A DNA stretch of 64,000 nt from an uncultured Methanobrevibacter sp. Lineage in GTDB: Archaea > Methanobacteriota > Methanobacteria > Methanobacteriales > Methanobacteriaceae. Below, piece after piece: positions 45,359 through 54,218 of the stretch. The notes below the pieces were generated by a model. That model was not told the origin of the DNA, did not search any database, and saw nothing but the letters and a program-made list of their open reading frames with translations. The position numbers were made by a program, and so were the translations under genes. The stretch is taken from assembly GCA_902774685.1 (NCBI GenBank), contig CACYJH010000006.1, positions 1-64,000 of the forward strand, in the 5' to 3' direction. Every line of letters begins with the position of its first letter. Position 1 is the stretch's first letter.

Positions 45359-46816
45359 TTACAATGATCTTTTTATCAACTTAAGGGTTTGTTTGAAACT
45401 GCCGTATCCCAGTTTGATTGTTAGTAGGATAGGAATTATCTCCAATCTTCCTAACCACATTAAAAATATCAGCATTGCTTTTGGAAGGGTGTCTAGGCTT
45501 GCATTAATTACGCCTGTACTCAAACCTACATTACCTATTGTGGATGTGACATCAAACAATGCATTCATTGGATTGTCTGTATAAAAAGACATTATTATCC
45601 ACCCAATCAATAGGAAGAACAGATAGACTGCAATATAGGATGAGGATTCCTTCATTTCCCCTTCACCTATTGTCTTCTCAGATATCTTGGTGTTTACAAC
45701 TCTTCCTGGAGAAACAACGTTTAAAACGGTAAGATTTATGCTTCTCAAGACAGTGATTACCCTAATAAGCTTTACAGCACCTACTGTTGATCCGGAAGAA
45801 CCACCCATAACCATCAATGCCATTATGACTATCAAAACTGAAGGTGCCCATGATGCCAATTCACTTGAAGTTGCTATATTTGCACCTGTTGTTGTAATTG
45901 CTGAAACGATATGGAATACGACATTCATAGGAGCCATATGTGTAATCAATGCAACTATTATTCCACTAATCACAATGCTTATAATCATGAATCTGAATTG
46001 AACATCCTTTATCAGAGCAAAGCTTTTGGCCTTATACATCTTATAATGAACTGTAAAGCTTGTTGCACCTAATATCATCAGGAACATTGTTATTATGTAT
46101 ATCATATCATTGTTGTAGAATCCAACATTTGCATTTTTTATGGACATTCCACCAGTTGATATTGTTGTAAATGTCAGATTCACTGCATCAAAAAGAGGAA
46201 GCCCTGCTAGAACGTAGAGGAATATTCCTATTATGGTATAAATACCATATATTTGGATTGTTTTATTAAGTGTATTTCTTATATTTGGTTTTATCCTGTC
46301 TTCTCTTGCCTCTGACTTATATAATTTAAAAGCAGAAGTTCCTGGCTTGATGAGTACACTTATAAAGATGATTACTACTCCTAGGCCTCCAACCCATTGT
46401 TCCAAACTTCTTAAAAATAGTATAGACATTGGCAAGGATTCCACATCACTGATCATGGTCAATCCACTGCCTGTCCATGCAGAAATGTTTTCAAAAAAGG
46501 CATCTATGAATGACATATCCAATATCAGCATCATGATCAATGCAGCTACAAATCCTGCCCATAGCCATGCAATACTTGATATGAGCATACTATGCTTAAA
46601 CTTAAGCTTGTCATATTCCCTAAATTTATAAACAAAAAGATATCCTAATCCAATTGAAATAAAAGGTGGAATCAAACCGATTGGATAACGGAATTCCATA
46701 GAGAGAACATCTACGATTATAGGAACCAATAGCACTGCACCTATTCCAATCATGATATTTCCAAGATAATGCAAAATAATCTTAATATCTTGTCTTGACA
46801 GATAGTTTAACCTCAT
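45359..46816 (-). CDS. trkH: TrkH-family potassium uptake protein
   Basis: A 485-residue membrane protein with the four pore repeats of the Trk/Ktr/HKT superfamily: ISAWTGSGLTMISDVESLPM, FTTISTGGMSIKNANVGFYN, SAITTTGANIATSSELASW and DVTSTIGNVGLSTGVINASL, each with the filter glycine. It takes up K+, normally under control of a TrkA/KtrA RCK protein, not present in this window. It is divergent from trpE across the 310-bp gap 46817-47126 and is followed by the channel-like gene, probably as one operon. Confidence 0.93.
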   Translation of the reverse strand: MRLNYLSRQDIKIILHYLGNIMIGIGAVLLVPIIVDVLSMEFRYPIGLIPPFISIGLGYLFVYKFREYDKLKFKHSMLISSIAWLWAGFVAALIMMLILDMSFIDAFFENISAWTGSGLTMISDVESLPMSILFLRSLEQWVGGLGVVIIFISVLIKPGTSAFKLYKSEAREDRIKPNIRNTLNKTIQIYGIYTIIGIFLYVLAGLPLFDAVNLTFTTISTGGMSIKNANVGFYNNDMIYIITMFLMILGATSFTVHYKMYKAKSFALIKDVQFRFMIISIVISGIIVALITHMAPMNVVFHIVSAITTTGANIATSSELASWAPSVLIVIMALMVMGGSSGSTVGAVKLIRVITVLRSINLTVLNVVSPGRVVNTKISEKTIGEGEMKESSSYIAVYLFFLLIGWIIMSFYTDNPMNALFDVTSTIGNVGLSTGVINASLDTLPKAMLIFLMWLGRLEIIPILLTIKLGYGSFKQTLKLIKRSL

Positions 46817-47126
46817 AGATTCACCTTTAGAACATTCTCACTTGAATATGGGTTTTGAATAATTCACTTATTTTTTATTATTTTTCTTATTTTAAAATTG
46901 TTATTAAAATTGTTATTCTTATTTTAAATATTGTATATTATTATATTTGATATTATTAAACTTTTTTATAGATTAATTGTAATGCTCCATTTAAATTATT
47001 TTACTTTCAATATAATGTACATTTTTATACAACAAAGATTTAAATAGTACATTATACATAATAAAATATACATTTTATAATAATTTATAAATAAATTAAT
47101 CAATTGTTTAAAAAGGAGATTAAGAA
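46817..47126 (+). promoter_or_regulatory. trpE control region with TGTACA-like TRP boxes
   Basis: In this 310-bp divergent gap an exact TGTACA (47016-47021) is followed by near copies TATACA (47026-47031), AGTACA (47046-47051), TATACA (47053-47058) and TATACA (47067-47072). The first three starts are 10 and 20 bp apart, about one and two helical turns. A TATA-like TTTATAATAATTTATAAA lies at about 47074-47091, then AAAAGGAGA before the trpE ATG. TGTACA is the known TRP box of the TrpY repressor in Methanothermobacter; trpY itself is not in the window. Confidence 0.6.
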
Positions 47127-48785
47127 ATGTTTTACCCCAATATAGAAGAAGCAAAAGAAATAGCTAAGGATAAATCCTATAAAAGGATTCCTATTAGCTA
47201 TGAGATATTTTCAGATAGCAAAACTTCAATAGAAGTTTTAAGAAGACTTAGAATATTAAGCAATCACTGTTACATGTTAGAAAGTGTTGAAGATTCTAAA
47301 AATTGGGGTAGATACAGTTTTCTTGGATTCAATCCTATTCTTGAACTTACTTGTCAAGATGGGGACCTTAGCATCAAGGGCAAATCAAGTTTCAGTGATT
47401 GTGAAATTGAAGACAGTCAAGAGAATTGTTTTAATGTTAAAACAGATAATCCAGGAGAATATATTCGTCAAATCGTAGAGGAAAACAAATCTCCAAAACT
47501 TGAAGGAATGCCTCCTTTTTCAGGTGGTTTAGTAGGTTATTTTTCATATGATTACATAAAGTATAGTGAACCGTCACTTGTTTTGGATGCTCAGAATCAG
47601 GATGCCTTTAAAGATGTTGATTTAATGCTTTTTGATAAGGTGATTGCCTTTGATAACTATAAGCAAAAAATCGTTGTCATTGTCAATATGGAAATCAACA
47701 ATGAGGATAATGAAAATGCTGAATCTTCTCTTGAAGAAAGTTATGATGATGCATGCAGATCCATTGAAGACATAATCCGTATCATTAAGGCGGATAATAT
47801 TGTTGATTTGTTGGATGATGACTTCAATCATCATTTAACCAATAAAAAGACAATAGAAGCTAGTCAAAAAATGAATGAAATTGATTCATTTGAAGAAATG
47901 GACAAAATTAGAAAGGAAATCACCAAACATTTGCCTTTTGAACTCAAATCAGATTTCAGATACCTCTTTTCAGAAGAAGAGTACTGCCAAATGGTGGAAA
48001 ATGCTAAAGACTACATAATAGAAGGAGACATATTTCAGGTGGTTCTATCAAATAGGATTGAAGCGGATATTGAAGGAAGCCTGTTTGATGTTTATAGGGT
48101 TCTTAGAACTACAAATCCTTCCCCTTATATGTTCTATTTCTCAAGTGATGATATAGAGATAGCAGGTGCAAGCCCTGAAACTCTTGTAAAACTTGTTGAC
48201 GATCAGATTTACACTTTCCCTTTAGCTGGAACCCGTCCGAGGGGAAAAACAGATGAAGAAGACAAAGCATTGGAGGAAGAGTTGCTTGCTGATGAGAAGG
48301 AATTGGCTGAACACAATATGCTTGTTGATCTTGGAAGAAATGATATTGGCAAAATAAGTGAGATAGGTTCAGTTAAGGTAAATAGGTACATGGATATTGT
48401 ACGTTTTTCCCATGTAATGCATATTGGTTCAACTGTTGAAGGCATTCTAAGGGATGACCATGACTATTTGTCTGCAATAGATTCGATCTTGCCTGCAGGA
48501 ACATTGTCTGGAGCCCCTAAGATAAGGGCATGTGAGATAATCAATGAACTTGAAGACAATAAGAGAGGGATTTATGGTGGAGCTATTGGCTACATTGACC
48601 TCACTGGCAATTTAGACACCTGCATTGCGATAAGGATAGCATTTGCAAGGGATAATAAGGTATTCATCAGAGTTGGTGCAGGAATAGTTGCAGATAGCGT
48701 TCCTGAAAATGAGTTTATAGAATGCAATAATAAGGCAAAAGCGGTTATGAATGCTTTAAAAATATCAAATGGAGGAATAGAATAA
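47127..48785 (+). CDS. trpE: Anthranilate synthase component I
   Basis: A 552-residue TrpE. The N-terminal domain carries CYMLESVEDSKNWGRYSFLG, containing the tryptophan-feedback LLES-type motif (MLES here). The C-terminal chorismate-binding half has IEGDIFQVVLSNRIEADIEG, PYMFYFSSDDIEIAGASPET, LAGTRPRGKTDEED and GAIGYIDLTGNLDTCIAIR. It forms anthranilate from chorismate with TrpG. A polar region around residues 190-260 is longer than in many homologues. First gene of trpEGDCFBA. Confidence 0.97.
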   Translation: MFYPNIEEAKEIAKDKSYKRIPISYEIFSDSKTSIEVLRRLRILSNHCYMLESVEDSKNWGRYSFLGFNPILELTCQDGDLSIKGKSSFSDCEIEDSQENCFNVKTDNPGEYIRQIVEENKSPKLEGMPPFSGGLVGYFSYDYIKYSEPSLVLDAQNQDAFKDVDLMLFDKVIAFDNYKQKIVVIVNMEINNEDNENAESSLEESYDDACRSIEDIIRIIKADNIVDLLDDDFNHHLTNKKTIEASQKMNEIDSFEEMDKIRKEITKHLPFELKSDFRYLFSEEEYCQMVENAKDYIIEGDIFQVVLSNRIEADIEGSLFDVYRVLRTTNPSPYMFYFSSDDIEIAGASPETLVKLVDDQIYTFPLAGTRPRGKTDEEDKALEEELLADEKELAEHNMLVDLGRNDIGKISEIGSVKVNRYMDIVRFSHVMHIGSTVEGILRDDHDYLSAIDSILPAGTLSGAPKIRACEIINELEDNKRGIYGGAIGYIDLTGNLDTCIAIRIAFARDNKVFIRVGAGIVADSVPENEFIECNNKAKAVMNALKISNGGIE

Positions 48786-48827
48786 TTGGACTAAATCAAA
48801 GTTCAATTACTGTTTAAAGGTGATTTA

Positions 48828-49397
48828 ATGATTTTATTGATAGACAATTATGATAGTTTTGCATATAATCTGTTCCAATTGCTTGGTGAAGTAAATCCGG
48901 ACATAGTGGTCTATAGAAACGATAAGATATGCATCGATGAAATTAGAAAGATGAATCCAGAAGCAATCGTATTGTCTCCAGGTCCTGGAAAGTGTGAAGA
49001 TGCAGGAATTTGCATTGATGCAGTAAAGGAATTTTATGATGAGATTCCAATTTTAGGGGTCTGCTTAGGTCATCAGTCAATCTGTACAGCATTTGGCGCT
49101 AAGGTTTCCTATGCAAAAAGGCTAATGCATGGAAAGTCTTCAAGAATTTCTTTAGAGAACGATCCTATTTTCAATGGTCTTTCTAATGAAATAACTGTTG
49201 GCAGATATCATTCTTTAAGTTTGTTGGAGGACACTCTTCCAGACTCATTGGAGATTATTTCGAAAGCAAAGGATGATGGTGAGGTCATGGCTGTAAAGCA
49301 TAAGGAATATGATGTTTACGGGCTTCAATTTCACCCTGAATCAATATTGACACCAGATGGATTAAGGATCATAGAGAATTTTTTAAATAAAATATAA
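48828..49397 (+). CDS. trpG: Anthranilate synthase component II (glutamine amidotransferase)
   Basis: A 189-residue class I amidotransferase: ILLIDNYDSFAYNLFQLLGE, oxyanion PEAIVLSPGPGKCEDAG, nucleophile LGVCLGHQSICTAFGA and catalytic HPESILTPDG. It gives ammonia to TrpE. It starts 42 bp after trpE behind AAAGGTGAT. The stop codon overlaps the first copy of a 41-bp direct repeat. Confidence 0.96.
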   Translation: MILLIDNYDSFAYNLFQLLGEVNPDIVVYRNDKICIDEIRKMNPEAIVLSPGPGKCEDAGICIDAVKEFYDEIPILGVCLGHQSICTAFGAKVSYAKRLMHGKSSRISLENDPIFNGLSNEITVGRYHSLSLLEDTLPDSLEIISKAKDDGEVMAVKHKEYDVYGLQFHPESILTPDGLRIIENFLNKI

Positions 49398-49486
49398 ATA
49401 ATCGAATGAATTAACATTAATTGGGAATATTTTAAATTAAATATAAAATAATCGAATGAATTAACATTAATTGGGAATATTTTAAA
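49396..49486. repeat. 41-bp perfect direct repeat between trpG and trpD
   Basis: The same 41 bases, with core AATCGAATGAATTAACATT, occur at 49396-49436 and 49446-49486, a 50-bp period. The copies fill nearly all of the 108-bp trpG-trpD gap and are identical, which points to a recent local duplication. Confidence 0.9.
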
Positions 49487-49505
49487 AAAACAAGAAAGGG
49501 ATTTT

Positions 49506-50513
49506 ATGATTAAGGAAGCTATTTTAAAAGTGTATAAACATGAGGATTTAACATATGATGAGGCTTATGAGACAATGGATGAAATCATGAGCGGCAAAGC
49601 AAGTGAAGTTCAAATGAGCGCATACTTAACTGCAATGTCCATGAAAGGGGAAACAATTGATGAGATTACTGCATCTGCTGAAGCTATGAGGGCTCATTGT
49701 GTAAGATTATTGAATGATGAAGAAGTTTTGGAAATCGTTGGAACTGGGGGAGACGGTTCAAACACTTTTAATATTTCAACAACATCCTCCATTGTGATTT
49801 CAGCTGCAGGTGTTCCTGTGGCAAAGCATGGAAACAGATCCGCTTCAAGCAAATGTGGTGCAGCAGATGTATTGGAGGAGTTAGGTGTAAACATTCACAT
49901 AAGTCCTGAAAAGAGTTTAAGCTGCTTAAAGGAGATTAATTTATGTTTCTTGTTTGCTCAGAATTATCATTTGTCAATGAAATATGTTGCAGGGGTAAGA
50001 AAGGAGCTTTCCATCAGAACAATATTCAATATTTTAGGACCATTGACCAGCCCTGCAGGTGCTTCAATGGAAGTGTTGGGAGTATATGAAAAGGAACTTA
50101 TTGAACCACTTACAGATGTATTGAAGAATTTAGGGGTCAAATCTGCTATGGTAGTTTATGGATTGGATGTGATGGATGAAATCTCTGCAAGTGATAAGAC
50201 TGCGGTATGTGAACTTAAGGATGGTGAAACCAGAACATATGAGATTTCTCCAGAGGATTTCGGAATGGATATTTCATCCAAAGAAGACCTTGTAGGTGGA
50301 GATGCAAAGGAAAATGCTGAAATCACTTTAGCTGTTTTAAATGGAGAAAAAGGACCTAGGAGAAATGCTGTTCTTTTAAATTCTGCTGCAGGATTATTTG
50401 TTGCAGGCAAAGTGGATTCATTGGAAGAAGGGATAAGCTTAGCTGAAGAAGTCATAGATTCTGGAAAGGCATTGAATCAGCTTGAAAGGTTTATTGAGGT
50501 TACAAACAGATAA
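49506..50513 (+). CDS. trpD: Anthranilate phosphoribosyltransferase
   Basis: A 335-residue TrpD. The PRPP-binding glycine motif is VGTGGDGSNTFNISTTSSIV, followed by AKHGNRSASSKCGAADVLEE, and RTIFNILGPLTSPAGASMEV. It adds phosphoribose to anthranilate. Here trpD is third in the operon; in Methanothermobacter the order is trpEGCFBAD. AAGAAAGGG precedes the ATG. Confidence 0.97.
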   Translation: MIKEAILKVYKHEDLTYDEAYETMDEIMSGKASEVQMSAYLTAMSMKGETIDEITASAEAMRAHCVRLLNDEEVLEIVGTGGDGSNTFNISTTSSIVISAAGVPVAKHGNRSASSKCGAADVLEELGVNIHISPEKSLSCLKEINLCFLFAQNYHLSMKYVAGVRKELSIRTIFNILGPLTSPAGASMEVLGVYEKELIEPLTDVLKNLGVKSAMVVYGLDVMDEISASDKTAVCELKDGETRTYEISPEDFGMDISSKEDLVGGDAKENAEITLAVLNGEKGPRRNAVLLNSAAGLFVAGKVDSLEEGISLAEEVIDSGKALNQLERFIEVTNR

Positions 50514-50544
50514 TTATCATAGATTTTAATTTTTATGTAAACAG

Positions 50545-51333
50545 ATGATTCTTATGTTAGATAAAATTGTTGCAAAGACTGAGGAAAGGTTGATTGAAGC
50601 AAAAAACAAGAAGTCTTTGGAGGAACTGAAGGAGGAAGTGTCCAAGTTAGAGATTAATGATGATTTTCCTTTTAAGGAAGCTTTGAAAGACCCTGAAATT
50701 GCAATCATTGCGGAAGTCAAGAAGGCTTCCCCTTCAAAAGGACTGATTGCAGAGGATTTTGATTATATTGAAATAGCAAAGGAATATGAACAGGCTGGAG
50801 CTTCAGCAATATCAGTCTTGACAGAACCATATTTTTTCCAAGGATCAAACGATTATCTCAAGGAAATTTCTGAAAATGTCCAAATTCCAATTTTAAGAAA
50901 AGACTTTACCATTGATGAGTATATGATATGGGAAGCTAAATCAATAGGTGCTTCAGCCATCCTCTTGATTGTTTCAATATTGGATGATGTTCAATTGAAG
51001 GAATATTTGGATTTGGCTCATGAATTAGGGCTTTCAGCGATTGTTGAAACCCATGACGCTGAGGAAATCAAATCTGCAGTGGATGCAGGCGCTCAGATTA
51101 TCGGTGTTAACAATAGAAATTTAGCCGATTTTACAGTAGATATTGATAATAGCATTAACTTACGTAGCCTTGTAAGTGATGACATAACATTTATTTCCGA
51201 AAGTGGAATCAAAACAAAGGAAGATGTTACAAGATTAAAGGAGAACAATGTTGATGCGGTTTTGATTGGTGAAACCTTAATGAAAAGTGATGATAAAAAG
51301 GCAATGATTTTTCAGTTGAAAAACGGTAATTGA
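50545..51333 (+). CDS. trpC: Indole-3-glycerol-phosphate synthase
   Basis: A 262-residue TIM-barrel enzyme. EVKKASPSKGLIAEDF holds the catalytic lysine, and further markers are ILRKDFTIDEYMIWEAKSIG, VETHDAEEIKSAVDAGAQII, GVNNRNLADFTVD and ISESGIKTKEDV. It closes the indole ring. Start is ATG 50545; an ATG at 50554 is also possible. It lies 31 bp after trpD. Confidence 0.96.
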   Translation: MILMLDKIVAKTEERLIEAKNKKSLEELKEEVSKLEINDDFPFKEALKDPEIAIIAEVKKASPSKGLIAEDFDYIEIAKEYEQAGASAISVLTEPYFFQGSNDYLKEISENVQIPILRKDFTIDEYMIWEAKSIGASAILLIVSILDDVQLKEYLDLAHELGLSAIVETHDAEEIKSAVDAGAQIIGVNNRNLADFTVDIDNSINLRSLVSDDITFISESGIKTKEDVTRLKENNVDAVLIGETLMKSDDKKAMIFQLKNGN

Positions 51334-51396
51334 TTTGGAGATTAAAAGGTGATTGATTTTTCTGCTGAAAAAAGCTAATTTTTTTGGAGTTTAAGA

Positions 51397-52050
51397 ATGG
51401 TTAAGATAAAGATTTGTGGAATGAGACGTTTGGAAGATATTGAAATGGCAAATAAGTATAAGCCAGATTATATTGGGTTTGTTTTTGCTGAAAGTCCACG
51501 TAAAGTATCATATGAGCAAGCAAATGAATTATCAAGCCATTTGGATGAAGATATTGTTCCTGTTGGAGTGTTTGTAAATGAGCATATGAAACTCATCGTA
51601 AATCTATTCAAAGATGGAATAATAAGAATGGCTCAGCTTCATGGAGATGAGGATGAAAATTATATAAGGAACTTAAAAGATAAATCAATTGAAGAGACAG
51701 GTAAAGAAATACCGATTATTAATGCAATTGAAATTAAACCCAATGATGTGAATTGCGATAATTCTAATGAAAAACTATTGGAGTGGCGAGATTCCTCATC
51801 TGATTATTTTATATTGGACAGTGGAAAGGGGTCCGGCAAAACATTTGACTGGAGTCTCATCGATAGGAATAGTGAATTCTTTAAGAATTCCATCTTCTTG
51901 GCTGGAGGTCTGAGCAGTGAAAACTTGACTTTAGCCATTGATGAATTCAATCCATTTGCAGTTGATTTAAGCAGTTCTGTTGAAACAGATGGATTCAAGG
52001 ATGAAGAGAAAATTAGAGAAATAATTGAGATTATTGATAATTACAGGTAA
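51397..52050 (+). CDS. trpF: Phosphoribosylanthranilate isomerase
   Basis: A 217-residue TIM barrel: KIKICGMRRLEDIEMANKYK with the catalytic Cys, DYIGFVFAESPRKVS, MAQLHGDEDENYI with QLHG, and the phosphate site AGGLSSENLTLAIDEFNPFA then VDLSSSVETDGFKD. It performs the Amadori rearrangement between TrpD and TrpC. A polar insertion around residues 95-130 is slightly longer than usual. Follows trpC by 63 bp. Confidence 0.95.
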   Translation: MVKIKICGMRRLEDIEMANKYKPDYIGFVFAESPRKVSYEQANELSSHLDEDIVPVGVFVNEHMKLIVNLFKDGIIRMAQLHGDEDENYIRNLKDKSIEETGKEIPIINAIEIKPNDVNCDNSNEKLLEWRDSSSDYFILDSGKGSGKTFDWSLIDRNSEFFKNSIFLAGGLSSENLTLAIDEFNPFAVDLSSSVETDGFKDEEKIREIIEIIDNYR

Positions 52051-52087
52051 CATATTAATTTTTATATTTTTAAATTGGAGTTAAAAC

Positions 52088-53272
52088 ATGAGTAGAGGAA
52101 GATTTGGAGTTCATGGTGGACAATATATGTCTGAAACACTAATGAATGAACTCTTGAACTTGGAAAAGCAATACAATCATTTTAAGGAAGATCCTGAATT
52201 TGTAGAGGAATTGAACACTCTATTGAAGGAATATGCAGGAAGACCTTCCTTATTATACTATGCAAAGAGAATGACAGAGGATCTTGGCGGAGCTAAGATT
52301 TATCTGAAACGTGAAGACCTAAACCATACCGGTGCACATAAAATCAACAATGTGCTCGGCCAATGTCTCCTTGCCAAAAAGATGGGCAAGACCAGAGTCA
52401 TTGCAGAAACAGGTGCAGGTCAGCATGGAGTGGCAACAGCTACTGCAGCAGCCCTTCTAGGTATGGAATGTGAAGTCTTTATGGGTGAAGAGGACACCAA
52501 GCGTCAAGCATTGAATGTATTTAGAATGGAGCTTCTTGGAGCAAAGGTCCACACTGTTACAACAGGTTCCAAAGTCTTGAAGGATGCAGTGAATGACGCA
52601 TTCAGAGAATGGATTTCAAGAGTTGATGACACTCATTATGTAATCGGTTCTACAATGGGGCCACACCCATTCCCAACAATCGTAAGGGATTTTCAAGCGG
52701 TTATTAGTGAAGAGATTAAAGAGCAAATATTAGAGCTTGAAGGAAAGTTGCCAAATATGGTTATTGCCTGTGTTGGCGGTGGAAGTAATGCTATGGGGGC
52801 ATTTTATAACTTCTTGGAAGATGAAGATGTGCAATTGGTTGGTGTTGAAGCTGCAGGAAAGGGAATTGATACAGAATTCCATGCAGCGACAATAGCTAAG
52901 GGGGAGCTTGGAATTTTCCATGGAATGAAATCATATTTCTGTCAAGGAAACTATGGTCAGATTTCTCCAGTTTACTCAATCTCTGCAGGGCTTGACTATC
53001 CTGGAATCGGACCTGAACATGCTTATCTGCATGATATTGGAAGGGCACAGTATGTTTCAGCAACTGATGATGAAGCGGTTGAGGCATTTGAATACTTGTC
53101 AAGAATGGAAGGAATCATTCCTGCTATTGAATCATCTCATGCAATAGCACATGCCATGAGAGTTGCTGGGGATATGGATAAGGATGATATAATTGTAATT
53201 AACGTATCTGGCCGTGGAGATAAGGACGTAGCAGCCATTGCCCGTTATAAGGGAGTTGAATTATACGAGTAA
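52088..53272 (+). CDS. trpB: Tryptophan synthase beta chain
   Basis: A 394-residue TrpB1-type protein. The PLP lysine lies in [39 protein letters not shown] and the phosphate loop [15 protein letters not shown] region are typical, as is [20 protein letters not shown]. It condenses indole with serine. TGGAG precedes the ATG and trpA follows at once, as expected for the alpha2-beta2 complex. Confidence 0.97.
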   Translation: MSRGRFGVHGGQYMSETLMNELLNLEKQYNHFKEDPEFVEELNTLLKEYAGRPSLLYYAKRMTEDLGGAKIYLKREDLNHTGAHKINNVLGQCLLAKKMGKTRVIAETGAGQHGVATATAAALLGMECEVFMGEEDTKRQALNVFRMELLGAKVHTVTTGSKVLKDAVNDAFREWISRVDDTHYVIGSTMGPHPFPTIVRDFQAVISEEIKEQILELEGKLPNMVIACVGGGSNAMGAFYNFLEDEDVQLVGVEAAGKGIDTEFHAATIAKGELGIFHGMKSYFCQGNYGQISPVYSISAGLDYPGIGPEHAYLHDIGRAQYVSATDDEAVEAFEYLSRMEGIIPAIESSHAIAHAMRVAGDMDKDDIIVINVSGRGDKDVAAIARYKGVELYE

Positions 53273-53290
53273 TTGTAGGGGATGTTGAAA

Positions 53291-54076
53291 ATGAGTGATA
53301 AAAAGGATATAAAAATTGCAGATGCATTTAAGGATGGAAAAGCTTTCATTGGATTCTTGACTGCAGGAGACCCTACAATTGAGAAAACAGTTGAATATGT
53401 TTTGGCGATGGAAGAGGCAGGATGTGACCTTGTTGAGATAGGAATTCCATTTTCAGATCCTGTTGCTGAAGGGCCTGTTATTCAGGAAGCAAACATCCGG
53501 GCACTGTCAAACAATACAAATACTGATGATGTATTTGAAGCAATCAGGCAAATCAGGGAAAAGTCTGATGTGCCCCTTGTATTTTTAACCTATATCAATC
53601 CAGTGTTCTATTATGGTTATGACAAGTTCTTCAAAAGATGTCAGGAATTAAATGTCTGCGGTATTATTTCACCGGACCTTCCTTATGATGAAAAGGATGA
53701 AATTCTCGAAGTGACTCAAAAGTATGGCATTGATATAATAAGCCTTATTGCACCAACTTCTAAAGAGAGAATTCAGATGATTGCAAGGGAAGCAACTGGA
53801 TTTATTTACGTTGTTTCATCATTAGGGGTCACTGGAATGCGTAGTGAGATTAGAACTGATTTAGAATCAATTTTAAGTGATATAAAAGAAGTTACGGACG
53901 TTCCTGCTGCAGTGGGTTTTGGTATCAATACTCCAGAACAGGCAGAAAATATTGCAAAAGTGGCCGATGGTGTTATTGTAGGGAGTGCAATTGTAAATAT
54001 TATTGCAGAGCATGGAGAAAATGCAAGAGAGCCTCTTGTAAATTATGTCAAATCAATGAAAGATGCTATTTTATAA
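53291..54076 (+). CDS. trpA: Tryptophan synthase alpha chain
   Basis: A 261-residue TIM barrel: FIGFLTAGDPTIEKTVEYV, LVEIGIPFSDPVAEGPVIQE with the catalytic Glu and the following Asp region, GIISPDLPYDEKDEI, and FIYVVSSLGVTGMRSE. It releases indole from indole-3-glycerol phosphate. ATG 53291 suits the GGGGATG site; the in-frame ATG at 53282 is too close to it. Last gene of the trp operon; a T-rich region follows. Confidence 0.96.
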   Translation: MSDKKDIKIADAFKDGKAFIGFLTAGDPTIEKTVEYVLAMEEAGCDLVEIGIPFSDPVAEGPVIQEANIRALSNNTNTDDVFEAIRQIREKSDVPLVFLTYINPVFYYGYDKFFKRCQELNVCGIISPDLPYDEKDEILEVTQKYGIDIISLIAPTSKERIQMIAREATGFIYVVSSLGVTGMRSEIRTDLESILSDIKEVTDVPAAVGFGINTPEQAENIAKVADGVIVGSAIVNIIAEHGENAREPLVNYVKSMKDAIL

Positions 54077-54218
54077 TAGCAACTTTCAATATTTTTTATA
54101 CTTATTTTTGTTCTATTTTTTCATTTAATTAAAAACTTTTTTCATTAATTTAAAACTATTTTTTTTAATTAATTATTATTTTAAATTAAACTTTTTAATT
54201 AAAATCCAATTTTATATT

